DNA of 64,000 nucleotides, taken from contig NZ_RCOM01000004.1 of NCBI RefSeq assembly GCF_003667225.1, positions 1 through 64,000 on the forward strand. The letters run 5' to 3'. How positions within the stretch are numbered: the first letter of the stretch is position 1; each line of letters opens with the position of its first letter. This DNA is from Kocuria rhizophila. Its GTDB lineage: Bacteria > Actinomycetota > Actinomycetes > Actinomycetales > Micrococcaceae. Made by a program: the position numbers and the translations under genes. Positions 43,149-54,334 of this stretch are shown here, one piece after another. Below the pieces are notes generated by a model. That model ran no database searches, was not told the origin of the DNA, and worked only from the letters and a program-made list of their open reading frames with translations.

Positions 43149-45242
43149 TCAGCCCTCGGACTCCACGGCCGCCACGAGGTCCTCCCGCAGCAGGGGCGCC
43201 ATGCTGCGCGCGTAGTCCCACGTGAGGTGGTGGAAGTCCAGCCACACGTTCACGTTGCCGATCACGGGAGCGCACACGTCCTGCGGGCAGATCAGGGGGG
43301 TGGGGTCGATGCCCGTGTAGCCCGGGATGGACTCCAGGGACCGCGCGGGGTTCTCCGCGGTGAGCACCTCGTCCTTCTCCGTGGTGCAGGACGGGTCCTC
43401 GCGTCCCTTCTCCGCGACGCACCGGGTGGGGTCGTAGCCCAGGCGGGGGTTGTCCCGGAACCCCACCACCGTGGTGCCGTCCGCAGTGAGGTCCCGGACG
43501 ATCGGCTCCAGTCCGGCCACGGTGTGCTCGGCTGCCCCGTCCATGAGTTCGGCCCGCGTGGAGGTGGTCAGAACGGCATCGGGCTGCAGCTGGTCGAGGT
43601 ATTCCAGGACCGCCTCGTTGCCCTTCCGACACTCCGGTGTCTGGCCCTCCACGCCGAGTCCGCACCCGGGCTGCAGCACGGAGACCAGCTGCCAGTTCTC
43701 CTCCTCGGCCACCGGGATCACGGCGCCCATGTACTGCTCCATGTGGGAGTTGCCCACCACGGCGACCACCTTGGTGGGATTCTCCACCGGCTCGGTCTGG
43801 CGGCAGAAGTCCTGCGCCACCGGGTTCTGGGAGGTGAACTCGCCGCTGCACCGCTCGGGCAGCCCCACCCACTGGTCCGTCATGGAGGTGGGCAGCGCCG
43901 GAGCGTCGGGGTCCCCCTCGAACTCGAAGCCGGGCTCCAGCACCCGGGCGCCGGGGTTGTTGAGCTCCGCCTGCGCCTCGAGCTTCGTCTCCCGTCGTTC
44001 CTCCACGGCTGCCCAGGAACCCGCCACGGCCAGCACCAGGCTCATGCACACCGCGATCACCAGCCCCAGCCGCCAGTTCTTCGCCTCCGGCCACGCCCAG
44101 TTCTTCAGGGGCGTCTCCACCAGACGGGTCAGCAGCAGCGCCAGGAGCACCGAGACCACCACGATCACCACGCCGGAGCGCGGCCCCGCCACGGGGCGGT
44201 CACGGACCACCAGGTAGGTGATCAGCAGGGGCCAGTGCACCAGGTAGAGGGCGTAGGCCGAGTCACCCATCCGCACCACCGGACCCCACGAGAGGAAACG
44301 GTCGAAACCCCACCGCGAACCCGACTGCCCGGCCACGATGATCGCCGCGGCAGAGACCAGGGGCCACAGTGCGATCCACCCCGGGAACGCGCCCTGCACG
44401 TCCACGAGGATGCCCACGGACACCATGCTCACGAAACCAGCCCATCCCAGAAGCACCCGCAGCCCACGGCTCGGCCGCAGGTACGGAATGGCCAGAGCCA
44501 CCAGGGACCCCAGCGCGAACTCCCACAGCCGGGCGCGGGTGTCGAAGTACGCGAACGCCTGCTGGGTGTGCGTGGTGATCACCGAGAACGCCAGCGAGAC
44601 CGCGAAGACCGCCCCGAAGCACACCGCGAGCACGGGCACGCTGCTGCGCCCCGTGCGCCGCTTGACCAGCCACGCGAGTGCGAAGATCAACGGCCAGACC
44701 AGGAACACCTGACCCTGCACCGACAGCGACCAGAAGTGCTGGAACGGGGACGCGCTGGAGTGGTCCGCCGCGTAGTAGTCCACGGCGTTGAACGCCAGCG
44801 ACCAGTTCTCCACGTACAGGATCGACGCCACACCCTGGGAGCGGAAAGCGGCTGCGTCCTGCGCCGGGTAGAACAGCCACAGCAGCACGAAGGTGCCCAG
44901 GACCACCAGCGTGGCCAGGGGCAGCAGACGTTTGAACGTGTGCAGCCAGTACCGCCCCAGTGCGAGCGGACGCCCGCCCTCGATCTTGCGCACGAAGGAC
45001 GAGGTCATGAAGAAGGCGGAGATGAACAGGAAGATGTCCACACCACCGGAGACCCGGCCCATGAACACGTGGTAGACCACCACGAGCAGCACGGCCACAG
45101 CGCGCAGACCCTGCACCTCGGGGCGGAACCCCGAGTACCGGGACACCCGGTCGGAGGGTCTCGATCCCCCGGCTCCGCCGCTCCCCGCACCCCAGGGAGG
45201 GGTCTTCGCGGAGTCGGGAGACGGGACCGTGGGGAAGTGCAT
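43149..45242 (-). CDS. OafA-like acyltransferase 3 fused to an SGNH domain
   Basis: The 697-residue protein has an N-terminal acyltransferase-3 membrane domain of about 10-11 helices (SGFRPEVQGLRAVAVLLVVVYHVF, with the catalytic His in YHVF; ADHSSASPFQHFWSLSVQGQVFLVWPL). A periplasmic SGNH hydrolase-fold domain (VVAVVGNSHMEQYMGAV with Ser/Asn, and DFHHLTWDYARSM for Asp/His) follows. Such fusions O-acetylate peptidoglycan, teichoic acids or glycans. It starts 6 nt after TAACCT. Confidence 0.93.
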   Translation of the reverse strand: MHFPTVPSPDSAKTPPWGAGSGGAGGSRPSDRVSRYSGFRPEVQGLRAVAVLLVVVYHVFMGRVSGGVDIFLFISAFFMTSSFVRKIEGGRPLALGRYWLHTFKRLLPLATLVVLGTFVLLWLFYPAQDAAAFRSQGVASILYVENWSLAFNAVDYYAADHSSASPFQHFWSLSVQGQVFLVWPLIFALAWLVKRRTGRSSVPVLAVCFGAVFAVSLAFSVITTHTQQAFAYFDTRARLWEFALGSLVALAIPYLRPSRGLRVLLGWAGFVSMVSVGILVDVQGAFPGWIALWPLVSAAAIIVAGQSGSRWGFDRFLSWGPVVRMGDSAYALYLVHWPLLITYLVVRDRPVAGPRSGVVIVVVSVLLALLLTRLVETPLKNWAWPEAKNWRLGLVIAVCMSLVLAVAGSWAAVEERRETKLEAQAELNNPGARVLEPGFEFEGDPDAPALPTSMTDQWVGLPERCSGEFTSQNPVAQDFCRQTEPVENPTKVVAVVGNSHMEQYMGAVIPVAEEENWQLVSVLQPGCGLGVEGQTPECRKGNEAVLEYLDQLQPDAVLTTSTRAELMDGAAEHTVAGLEPIVRDLTADGTTVVGFRDNPRLGYDPTRCVAEKGREDPSCTTEKDEVLTAENPARSLESIPGYTGIDPTPLICPQDVCAPVIGNVNVWLDFHHLTWDYARSMAPLLREDLVAAVESEG

Positions 45243-45248
45243 CGCATC

Positions 45249-45278
45249 AGGTTAGGCCGGGGGCGCAGGCAGGTCCAA
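45249..45278 (-). promoter_or_regulatory. leaderless promoter of the acyltransferase gene
   Basis: On the minus strand a -35 TTGGAC (45273-45278), an 18-bp spacer and -10 TAACCT (45249-45254) stand 6 nt before the ATG at 45242. Confidence 0.65.
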
Positions 45279-45336
45279 CCACGGCTCCGCTCGCGCAGAC
45301 CCCCAGTGGGCCGCGTGCTGGTCTGCGCACAGCACG

Positions 45337-45370
45337 ACGGCGGCCCCCTCCCGCAGGAGGGGGCCGCCGT
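45337..45370 (-). terminator. groEL terminator
   Basis: A perfect 15-bp stem (45337-45351 with 45356-45370) and 4-nt loop lies 71 nt past the groEL stop and before the acyltransferase promoter. Confidence 0.8.
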
Positions 45371-45440
45371 GCCGATCAACCGCTCACCCCGTGGCGCGTG
45401 CCGCAGAGGGCGGGGCGCTCACTGGAGCGACGAGGGGTGA

Positions 45441-47039
<1,599 letters not shown>

Positions 47040-47133
47040 TTAGGGAACCGGGAAGACTGCGGAGACGACGCACGCGGTGCCCGCGGCCCGTTCCCGGGCG
47101 GGCGGGCACCGCGTACGAAAGGGTGTGGAGAAG

Positions 47134-47430
47134 TTACTTCTCGATGACGGCCAGCACGTCGCGCGCCGGGAGCACCAGGTACTCCTCGCCGTTGTACTTG
47201 ACCTCGGTCCCGCCGTACTTGGAGAAGATGACCAGGTCACCCTCGTTGACGTCCACGGGGATGCGGTTGCCCTTGTCATCCACGCGACCCGGGCCCACGG
47301 CCAGGACGGTGCCCTCCTGGGGCTTCTCCTTGGCGGTGTCCGGGATGACCAGACCGGAGGCGGTGGTCTGTTCAGCGGCCAGCGGCTGAACCACGATGCG
47401 ATCCTCGAGGGGCTTGATGGAGACCGACAC
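47134..47430 (-). CDS. groES: co-chaperonin GroES
   Basis: The 98-residue protein shows the GroES fold: [43 protein letters not shown] in two strands with the mobile loop, and [21 protein letters not shown]. It starts at GTG 47430 with an AGGGAG site 5 nt upstream, not at codons farther up in the untranslated leader. Confidence 0.95.
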   Translation of the reverse strand: MSVSIKPLEDRIVVQPLAAEQTTASGLVIPDTAKEKPQEGTVLAVGPGRVDDKGNRIPVDVNEGDLVIFSKYGGTEVKYNGEEYLVLPARDVLAVIEK

Positions 47431-47561
47431 GATCTCTCCCTTTCTTCTAGGCGTGTGAGACGGTGTGCGTCCGCCGCGTGCCATGGGGTCCCATGACGGC
47501 GAGCGCCACAGGCCAGTTGGCGTGCCAACCGTCGTCGCGGTGCCGATTGAGCGCCTGGCCT

Positions 47562-47588
47562 TTAGCACCCTCCATGGGAGAGTGCTAA
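47562..47588 (-). promoter_or_regulatory. CIRCE operator (HrcA-binding)
   Basis: TTAGCACCC, 9 nt, then GAGTGCTAA: the CIRCE inverted repeat with one base off consensus in the first arm. It lies immediately downstream of the -10 and covers the transcription start, so HrcA should repress groESL until heat shock. The 314-bp gap 47431-47744 holds this, the promoter and a long leader. Confidence 0.92.
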
Positions 47589-47592
47589 TAGC

Positions 47593-47622
47593 ACTGTAGG
47601 GACGCGGGCCGCGCCCGGTCAA
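47593..47622 (-). promoter_or_regulatory. groESL promoter
   Basis: On the minus strand a -35 TTGACC (47617-47622), an 18-bp spacer and -10 TACAGT (47593-47598) sit just upstream of CIRCE. It is the best sigma-70-type promoter in the window. Confidence 0.75.
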
Positions 47623-47744
47623 GACGCGCCCGCGCCACTCCCCTGTGGGCTGAACAGGCCCGGCCGACGCCGCTCGGGAGCCCTCCTGCCGGGCGTCACA
47701 GCCGCGGCACCCGCTCCGCCTCCGGGGCGTGATGTGATGGTCGG

Positions 47745-49025
47745 GTGACTGCACCCACCGCTCCGGACGACGCCGAGGCCCGCGGCCTGGCCCGCCTCCT
47801 CACTCCCGAGGGCCGCCACCTGCTCGACGCCCTCCCCCCGTACGACGCCTCGGCCTCGCTCGCGCTGAACAAGTCCCTGCGCGACCAGGGCCACGACCCC
47901 GAGCTCGTGGCCGCGGCCCTCACCCAGTCCCGACTGAGGGAGAAGGCCCGGACGAAGTTCGGGGACTTCGCGCGGCAGCTGGTCTTCACGCGCGACGGCG
48001 TGGAGCAGGCCACCCGGTGGTCCGTGGCCGCCCTGCACGCCCAGCGCTTCGCCCAGGCGGGCGCGGAGCACGTGGTGGACCTCGGCTGCGGCATCGGCGC
48101 AGACTCGCTGGCGCTCGCGGCCCTGGACCGTACGGTCACCGCGGTCGAGCGGGATCCCCTCACTGCGGCGGCGGCCACCGTGAACCTCACGGGCTGGCCG
48201 CGGGCCCGCGTGCTGTGCTCGGACGCGCAGGAACTGGATCTCTCCGCGCTGGAGAACGGCCCCGTCCACGGGGTGTGGCTGGATCCGGCTCGCCGCGTCA
48301 CGGGCGGTGGCCGCACCCGCAGGATCTTCGACCCCGAGGCATTCTCCCCTCCGCTGTCCTTCGTCACGTCGCTCGCGGAGGCCGGACTCGCCGTGGGCGC
48401 GAAGATCGGACCCGGGATCCCCCACGAGCACGTGCCCGAGGGCGCGGAGGCCCAGTGGATCTCCGACCGCGGGGACGTGGTGGAGGCCGTCCTGTGGTTC
48501 GGGGCGGTGCGCCGCCCGGACGTGGTGCGCTCCGCGCTCGTGCTGGGCGGGGGCGCGGAACCCGGCTCCGCGGCGTCGTCGGCGGCGGAACTGACCTCCG
48601 GCTCCTGGGACTCCCCGGCCCCCGAGGGCCCCCTGCTGGGCCCCGTGGGCCGCTACCTCTACGAGCCCGACGGCGCCGTGATCCGCGCGGGGCTCGTCAC
48701 CGACCTCGCGCGGCGCCTCGAGGCGCACCTGGTGCACCCGGACATCGCGTACCTCTCCTCGGAGACCCTGGTGGAGACCCCGCTGGCCCGCGCGTACGAG
48801 GTGCGCGAGGTGCTGCCGCACACGGTCAAGGTGCTGCGCCGGTGGGTGCGGGAGCACGACGTGGGCACCCTGGACGTGAAGAAGCGCGGCACGGACGTGA
48901 CCCCTGAGCAGCTGCGGAAGCAGCTCGCGCCGCGCGGCACGCAGCGCGCCACCCTGGTGATGACACGCGTGGCCGAGCCCGGCGGGGAACGTCGTGTGGT
49001 GCTGGCCGTTAACCCCCTACACTGA
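47745..49025 (+). CDS. class I SAM methyltransferase, THUMP-like type
   Basis: The 426-residue protein has an N-terminal helical region ([30 protein letters not shown], broken by two turns) and a Rossmann domain with SAM motif [17 protein letters not shown], acidic motif [10 protein letters not shown] and VWLDPARR. The C-terminal region has the THUMP-like look of actinobacterial proteins ([30 protein letters not shown]). It is probably an RNA methyltransferase. An insertion at about 270-300 is Ala/Ser/Pro-rich. It starts at GTG 47745; no clear promoter is seen. Confidence 0.85.
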   Translation: MTAPTAPDDAEARGLARLLTPEGRHLLDALPPYDASASLALNKSLRDQGHDPELVAAALTQSRLREKARTKFGDFARQLVFTRDGVEQATRWSVAALHAQRFAQAGAEHVVDLGCGIGADSLALAALDRTVTAVERDPLTAAAATVNLTGWPRARVLCSDAQELDLSALENGPVHGVWLDPARRVTGGGRTRRIFDPEAFSPPLSFVTSLAEAGLAVGAKIGPGIPHEHVPEGAEAQWISDRGDVVEAVLWFGAVRRPDVVRSALVLGGGAEPGSAASSAAELTSGSWDSPAPEGPLLGPVGRYLYEPDGAVIRAGLVTDLARRLEAHLVHPDIAYLSSETLVETPLARAYEVREVLPHTVKVLRRWVREHDVGTLDVKKRGTDVTPEQLRKQLAPRGTQRATLVMTRVAEPGGERRVVLAVNPLH

Positions 49026-49109
49026 GAGCCCCTGCGTTCGGACCGCGAGCCGCGGCCACGCTCCAGGACGCAGCAGCCGCTCCCGGCGAACCCATGAGAG
49101 GACCACGCC

Positions 49110-50255
49110 GTGCACATTGACTTCGAGATCTCCGACAACTCCACCCTGGGTGTCGAGTGGGAGGTCGCCCTGGTGGACCGGGACTCCGGAGAGCTCGCGC
49201 AGCGGGCGCAGGAGGTCCTCGAGGCCGTGGTGTCCGAGTACCCGGAGCTCGGCGAGGAGGGGGACCACCCCCAGGTCACGGGCGAGTTCCTGCAGAACAC
49301 CGTGGAGATGGTCACGGGCGTGTGCCAGAACGTCCCCGAGGCCCTCGAGCACCTCTCGCAGACCCAGGACCGGATCCGGGAGGTCACGGACCCGCGCGGG
49401 CTCGAGATCTTCGCGGCGGGAACCCACCCGTTCTCGGACTGGGCGGACCAGCCGGTGGTGGACGCGGAGCGCTACTACAAGGTGCTGGACCGCGCGCAGT
49501 ACTGGGGCCGTCAGATGGTGATCTTCGGGCTGCACGTGCACGTGGGGGTCGACCACCGGGACAAGGCGCTGCCCGTGCTGGACGGGCTCATGAACTACTA
49601 CCCGCACCTGCTGGCGCTGTCCGCCAACTCGCCGTACTGGTGCGGCCACGACACCGGCTACGCCTCGCAGCGCGCGCAGCTGTTCCAGCAGCTCTCCACG
49701 GCCGGGCTGCCCTTCCACTTCGACTCGTGGGACGAGTACGAGGCCTACGTGGCGGACCTGATCGCCACGGACGTGATCGAGGAGACCTCCGAGAACCGCT
49801 GGGACATCCGCCCCGTCCCACGCTTCGGCACGGTGGAGATGCGCGTGTGCGACGGTCCCTCCAACCTGCGTGAGGTGGGTGCGCTGACGGCCCTGACCCA
49901 GTGCCTCGTGGAGTCCTTCTCCCGCACGCTCGACCAGGGCGGCAGCATCCCCGTGATGCCCCCGTGGCACCACCAGGAGAACAAGTGGCGTGCCGCCCGC
50001 TACGGTCTGGACGCCGTAGTCATCAAGGACGCGCAGAACCACCAGACACCGCTCACCGAGGACCTCACCGACGTGCTGAACCGCCTGGAGCCGCTCGCCG
50101 CGGAGCTCGGGTGCGCCCAGGAGCTGGCCTACGTGGAGACCATGATGAGCGGTGAAGCCGGCTACCTGCGCCAGCGCCGGATAGCCCAGGAGAACGGCGG
50201 GGACCTGCGGGCCGTGGTGCGAGACATCGTGGCGCAGAACCGCGAGATCCGCTGA
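49110..50255 (+). CDS. carboxylate-amine ligase (GCS2/YbdK-like)
   Basis: The 381-residue ATP-grasp-like enzyme of the glutamate-cysteine ligase 2 family shows LGVEWEVALVD, GEFLQNTVEMVTGVC, LEIFAAGTHPFSDW, FGLHVHVGV and FGTVEMRVCDGPS. These conserved Glu, His and Arg residues bind ATP and metal. Family members form gamma-glutamyl amides, and the partners are often unknown. It starts at GTG after AGAGGA. It is not assigned to ergothioneine synthesis because no egt gene is near. Confidence 0.9.
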   Translation: MHIDFEISDNSTLGVEWEVALVDRDSGELAQRAQEVLEAVVSEYPELGEEGDHPQVTGEFLQNTVEMVTGVCQNVPEALEHLSQTQDRIREVTDPRGLEIFAAGTHPFSDWADQPVVDAERYYKVLDRAQYWGRQMVIFGLHVHVGVDHRDKALPVLDGLMNYYPHLLALSANSPYWCGHDTGYASQRAQLFQQLSTAGLPFHFDSWDEYEAYVADLIATDVIEETSENRWDIRPVPRFGTVEMRVCDGPSNLREVGALTALTQCLVESFSRTLDQGGSIPVMPPWHHQENKWRAARYGLDAVVIKDAQNHQTPLTEDLTDVLNRLEPLAAELGCAQELAYVETMMSGEAGYLRQRRIAQENGGDLRAVVRDIVAQNREIR

Positions 50256-50307
50256 CCCCGGGGCTGGTCCGGGCAGGTCGCACCGGCGCAGTCCGGGAGG
50301 CGCGGAC

Positions 50308-51390
50308 TCAGGCCGGAGCGGGCACCGACACCGTGGTCACGGGCAGTCCTGGATCCGCGGTGAACTCGATGCCCGTGGGTGCCACGCCCCGCGTGACGAG
50401 GCGGGCACCGAGGGCCGCCACCATGGCCCCGTTGTCCGTGCACAGGGACAGCGGCGGGACCACCACGCGGATCCCGCGCTGCGCGCAGCGCGCCGTGACA
50501 ACCTCCCGCAGCCGGGAGTTCGCGGCCACTCCCCCGCCCATGAGCAGCGTGGTGATCCCGTGCTCGGTGCAGGCCAGCACGGTCTTGCGGGAGATCACGT
50601 CCACCACCGACTCCTGGAAGCTCGCGGCCACGTCCGCCACGGGCACGGGCTGACCGGCGGCCTCGAACGCCTCCACCACGCGGGCCACGGCGGTCTTGAG
50701 CCCCGAGAAGGACATGTCGTAGCGGTGCCGGCCGGGATGCTCCGCCGAGCCCATGTACTTGCCCGCGGTCAGCCCGCGCGGGAACCGGAAGGCCTCGGGG
50801 TTGCCGCCCTTCGCGGCCCGGTCGATGGCCGGCCCACCGGGGTAGGCGAGTCCGAGCAGGCGGGCCACCTTGTCGTAGGCCTCGCCGGCGGCGTCGTCGA
50901 TCGTGGCACCGAGCAGGCGGACGCCCTCTGTGATCTCCCCCACCGCGAGGATCTCGGTGTGCCCGCCGGAGACGAGCAGCGCGCCCAGGTCCTCGGGCAG
51001 GCTGCCGTCCCCGTCCAGCAGGCCCACGCCCACGTGGGCCACGAGGTGGTTGATCGCGTACAGGGGCGTGCCCGTGGCCACCGCGAGCGCCTTGGCCGCC
51101 GCGACGCCCACCATGAGCGCGCCCGCGAGTCCGGGCCCGGAGGTCACGGCGATCGCGTCCACGTCCGCGAGCGTCACGTCCGCCGCGGCGAGCGCCTCGC
51201 GCACCGTGGGCACGAACGCCTCGAGGTGCGCGCGGGAGGCGATCTCGGGGATCACCCCGCCGAAGCGCACGTGCTGCTCCATGGAGGAGGACACCGTGTT
51301 GGTCAGCAGCTCGGTGCCGCGCACGATGCCCACGCCGGTCTCGTCGCACGAGGACTCGATGCCCAGCACGAGGGGCTCAGCGGTGCTCAT
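50308..51390 (-). CDS. tsaD: t6A synthase catalytic subunit TsaD
   Basis: The 360-residue protein transfers threonylcarbamoyl to A37 of tRNA. It has the ASKHA fold with [13 protein letters not shown], the metal ligands in AINHLVAHV (HxxxH) and LCTDNGAM, and [11 protein letters not shown]. It starts at ATG 51390; the preceding rimI gene overlaps it by 14 nt. It is the last gene of tsaB-rimI-tsaD. Confidence 0.96.
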   Translation of the reverse strand: MSTAEPLVLGIESSCDETGVGIVRGTELLTNTVSSSMEQHVRFGGVIPEIASRAHLEAFVPTVREALAAADVTLADVDAIAVTSGPGLAGALMVGVAAAKALAVATGTPLYAINHLVAHVGVGLLDGDGSLPEDLGALLVSGGHTEILAVGEITEGVRLLGATIDDAAGEAYDKVARLLGLAYPGGPAIDRAAKGGNPEAFRFPRGLTAGKYMGSAEHPGRHRYDMSFSGLKTAVARVVEAFEAAGQPVPVADVAASFQESVVDVISRKTVLACTEHGITTLLMGGGVAANSRLREVVTARCAQRGIRVVVPPLSLCTDNGAMVAALGARLVTRGVAPTGIEFTADPGLPVTTVSVPAPA

Positions 51391-52048
51391 GGATGGTCCT
51401 TCCGTCCGCGCTGCGCTCCTGCGGCCCGGGTGGGACCAGTTCGCAGCGCATGATGAGTGCGTCGTGTCCCGGACCGTAGTAGTGGGCCCGGGTGTGGATG
51501 TGCTCGTAGCCGAAGCGCCGGTACAGGGCCTGGGCGCGTGGGTTGTCCGCGCGCACCTCAAGCATCATCTCGGTGGCCCCGGCGCGCACGGCCGCCTCGT
51601 GCAGCACGCGCAGCAGGGTGCTTCCCAGACCCTTGCCCTCGTGGGCCGCGGCCACGGCGATCGTCTGGACGTCCCCCACCGGCGGGATGCACATCATCCC
51701 CGCGTACGCCACGATCTCCTCGTCCCGGGTGACCACCCAGTACTGCCGGGTGGGGTGCGCCAGCTCCTCGTCGAACATGGGCCGGGGCCACGCGTCCTCG
51801 GGGAACAGCACGGTCTCCAGGGCGTGCACGGCGTCCAGGTCCCCGGGCTGCATGGGCCGCAGGGCGTGCCCCGCGGGGAGGGACGACGCCGCCGCGCTCG
51901 CCGCGCCGTGCGCCTCCCGCGGGTGCGCGGTCGTTTCTGCGCCCCTCCCCTGCGGGCCTGCGGAGAAGTGGTTCCCACCGGGTCCGGCGGCGGGTCCGGC
52001 GGCGAGGTGCTCGCCGGGATGCTCAGCGGGGTTCTCGGCGCCGTTCAC
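51377..52048 (-). CDS. rimI: ribosomal protein alanine acetyltransferase RimI, with an N-terminal extension
   Basis: The 223-residue protein is a GNAT enzyme from about residue 65 ([87 protein letters not shown]), broken in motif order. RimI usually has about 150-160 residues. Here the first 65 are Ala/Gly/Pro/His-rich and carry a motif copy (AAASS region). It starts at GTG 52048, overlapping the tsaB stop (GTGA). Confidence 0.9.
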   Translation of the reverse strand: MNGAENPAEHPGEHLAAGPAAGPGGNHFSAGPQGRGAETTAHPREAHGAASAAASSLPAGHALRPMQPGDLDAVHALETVLFPEDAWPRPMFDEELAHPTRQYWVVTRDEEIVAYAGMMCIPPVGDVQTIAVAAAHEGKGLGSTLLRVLHEAAVRAGATEMMLEVRADNPRAQALYRRFGYEHIHTRAHYYGPGHDALIMRCELVPPGPQERSADGRTIHEHR

Positions 52049-52728
52049 GAGGTCACCCGCTTGAGCGATGCGGGCACCTTGGCGTCGGAGTCGCGCAGGT
52101 ACAGCGGGGAGGTGTCCGTGCTGAGGGGTGTGCCGCGGCTGGTCAGCGCCCAGCCCGCGCGGGCGAGCTCCGCGGCCGTGGGGTGCAGTTCCTCGGTGCC
52201 GCGCAGGGGGTGCGCGAGCCGGTCGGGGTACAGGCCCGCGCCGGGTCCCGCGCACGGCAGGTCCGGGAGCTCCTCCGGGGCGCCCACCTGCGGGGCGGAC
52301 ACGGGCGTGGCTAAGGTGCCGGCGTCGTCGTCCACGCGGTAGTGGCGCCAGTAGAGCTCCTTGCGGCGGGCGTCGATGGCCACGAGGAACTCCGGGTGCC
52401 CGGCGGAGCGGACGGTCGGGGCCACGCGGTGGGCCACAGCGTCCAGGGAGCACAGACCGTGCACGGGGAGGTCCCACGCGAAGCCGAGCGACCGCGCGGT
52501 GGCAAGACCCGCGCGCAGACCCGTGAACGGGCCGGGGCCCGTGCCCACGAGCAGCGCGTCCAGCTCCGCACCCGTGACCCCCTGCGCGGACATCAGATCA
52601 CGCACCGCCGGAGCCAGCGCCTCCGCGTGGGAACGCGTGTCCGAGGTGGCGAACTCCCGCAGCACCTCACCGTCACGGGACAGCGCCACGGAGGCGATCG
52701 AGGAGGAGTCCAGACTCAGCACAAGCAC
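52045..52728 (-). CDS. tsaB: t6A biosynthesis protein TsaB
   Basis: The 227-residue protein is an ASKHA-fold, non-catalytic partner of TsaD (LVLSLDSSSIASVAL, HAEALAPAVRDLM, LVGTGPGPFTGLRAGLATARSLGF), needed for tRNA t6A37. GTG 52728 is chosen because TAGACT ends 6 nt upstream and the resulting N-terminus resembles other TsaB proteins. The GTG at 52734 directly abuts the hexamer. Confidence 0.93.
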   Translation of the reverse strand: MLVLSLDSSSIASVALSRDGEVLREFATSDTRSHAEALAPAVRDLMSAQGVTGAELDALLVGTGPGPFTGLRAGLATARSLGFAWDLPVHGLCSLDAVAHRVAPTVRSAGHPEFLVAIDARRKELYWRHYRVDDDAGTLATPVSAPQVGAPEELPDLPCAGPGAGLYPDRLAHPLRGTEELHPTAAELARAGWALTSRGTPLSTDTSPLYLRDSDAKVPASLKRVTS

Positions 52729-52734
52729 CCGCAC

Positions 52735-52740
52735 AGTCTA
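52735..52740 (-). promoter_or_regulatory. -10 box, leaderless tsaB promoter
   Basis: TAGACT on the minus strand ends 6 nt before GTG 52728 and overlaps nothing else. It gives the tsaB-rimI-tsaD operon its own start, independent of the deoD-MFS genes. Confidence 0.55.
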
Positions 52741-52753
52741 AGCCCGCAACGCA

Positions 52754-52802
52754 GCAGCCCCTCCGTGCCGGATCCCCGAGGGGAAGGGCACGGAGGGGCT
52801 GC
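52754..52802 (-). terminator. terminator of deoD-MFS operon
   Basis: A perfect 16-bp stem (52754-52769 with 52787-52802) with a 17-nt loop that holds a small CCCC/GGGG hairpin lies 19 nt past the MFS stop. Confidence 0.85.
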
Positions 52803-52820
52803 GAGCCGCGGCGCGGGAGG

Positions 52821-54329
52821 CTACGCCTGCTTGGTCAGCTGCTGGGCCGCCTTGGCGTTGCTGCGCTCGATCAGCCCGAACAGCACGCGGTAGGCCACCA
52901 GGCCCAGCAGGGTGATGCCCACGAGCAGCCACAGGATCGTGGAGAAGTAGTCACCCTCGGGCGTGGTGCCCACGCTGAGGCCGCTGAACCAGGTGGGCTT
53001 GCCGGACATCAGCGTGGCCGTGTACGCCACGCCGATCGGGGAGGCCACGTTGATCACCAGGTTGTAGAAGCCCACGGCCACGCCGGACTTGGAGGCCGGC
53101 ATGAGCAGCAGCGCGCTGGACATCAGCGGCGCGTACAGGAGCCCGAAGCCCACCGAGAACATGGCCATCGCGATCACCATGGCCACCACGGAGACGTTGA
53201 TGAACACACCCGCGACCGCCAGGGACAGCGCCAGCAGGCACAGCGCCAGCGTCACGGCCTGCTTGGAGTCCAGCCGCTTGCTGAGCCGACCGGACATGGC
53301 CGCCGTGGAGGCACCCAGGATGTAGCCGGGGATGGTGAGCAGGGAGACCTTGTCCATGGCCATGTCGTGCACACCGTGGATCGCGAACGGGAACAGGAAG
53401 ACGAACGCCAGGTTCACCGAGTAGATGATGAACACGACCACCAGCGCGCTGATGTAGGGGCGGTTGGTGAAGAAGGACGCGTCCACCAGGGCCTTGGGGT
53501 TGGTGCGCACGTGGATCATGAACAGCACAGTGGCCACGACCACAGGGATCCACCACCACCACACGAACTGCTGCATGAACATGATCAGCCCGGTGGCGAT
53601 CACACCCACGAGGAACAGCCCGTAGACGTCCACCCCGGAACTGGTCTGCTGAACCTCGTCCGGCACGCGGGTCTTGATGAACGGCAGGGACAGCAGGATG
53701 ATCAGCGGGATCAGGAACATCCAGGTCCAGGACACGTAGGTGGCCAGGAAGCCGGAGATCAGGGTGCCGATCAGTGACGCCAGCTGGAAGGACATGTTGG
53801 AGAAGCCCAGGTACTTCTTGAGCTCCACGCCCTCGAAGTGCTTGGTCACGTACACCACGTAGAGGGTCTCCGCCGCGGCCAGGCCGGCCGTCTGGATCAC
53901 GCGGCCCACGAGCACCACGGGGAAGGACGCGGAGCCCACGAAGCCGATCACGGAGCCCACCACGATCAGCCCGATGCTCAGATACAGCAGCTTGCGGATG
54001 GCCACGGAGTCCGCGAGCGCGGAGTACACCACGGCGCCGATACCGATCAGCACGCCCGTGAGCGTGGCCTGCAGGCTCACGGTGGACTCGCTGAGGTTCA
54101 GCGCCTCGGCCATGGGCTGGGACGTGAACTTGAAGCCCTGGTCGATCACCAGGCAGAAGATGAAGAGGAACAGCAGCACGGGCACGGCACGGCGGGGGTT
54201 CACACCGCTCGTGGTGCGGGCCCCGGCGGCACCGGTGGCCGTGGCGGGCACGGCGGCCGCGGGCGTGGACGCCGCGCTCTGGGGCCCCGCCTCGGAGGCC
54301 GGGACGGGGTTCTGGTTCTCGGGGTTCAT
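52821..54329 (-). CDS. 14-TM MFS transporter next to deoD
   Basis: The 502-residue protein has a disordered N-terminus (about 45 residues) and about 14 membrane helices (VPVLLFLFIFCLVIDQGFKF to VGITLLGLVAYRVLFGLI). The layout resembles the TetL/QacB-like DHA2-type group (VGRVIQTAGLAAAETLYVVYVTKHF; LGFSNMSFQLASLIGTLISGFLATYVSWTWMF). It lies 5 nt after deoD, so nucleoside or purine transport is a reasonable but untested guess. ATG 54329 is chosen; GTG 54338, which overlaps the deoD stop (GTGA), is an alternative. Confidence 0.85.
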   Translation of the reverse strand: MNPENQNPVPASEAGPQSAASTPAAAVPATATGAAGARTTSGVNPRRAVPVLLFLFIFCLVIDQGFKFTSQPMAEALNLSESTVSLQATLTGVLIGIGAVVYSALADSVAIRKLLYLSIGLIVVGSVIGFVGSASFPVVLVGRVIQTAGLAAAETLYVVYVTKHFEGVELKKYLGFSNMSFQLASLIGTLISGFLATYVSWTWMFLIPLIILLSLPFIKTRVPDEVQQTSSGVDVYGLFLVGVIATGLIMFMQQFVWWWWIPVVVATVLFMIHVRTNPKALVDASFFTNRPYISALVVVFIIYSVNLAFVFLFPFAIHGVHDMAMDKVSLLTIPGYILGASTAAMSGRLSKRLDSKQAVTLALCLLALSLAVAGVFINVSVVAMVIAMAMFSVGFGLLYAPLMSSALLLMPASKSGVAVGFYNLVINVASPIGVAYTATLMSGKPTWFSGLSVGTTPEGDYFSTILWLLVGITLLGLVAYRVLFGLIERSNAKAAQQLTKQA

Positions 54330-54334
54330 GCGGT

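Noticed and set aside
47664-47673. Near-copies CCGACGCCGC at 13183 and 47664 as full motif members.
   Set aside because: They differ in the first base, so they are mentioned but not counted among the 27 exact copies.
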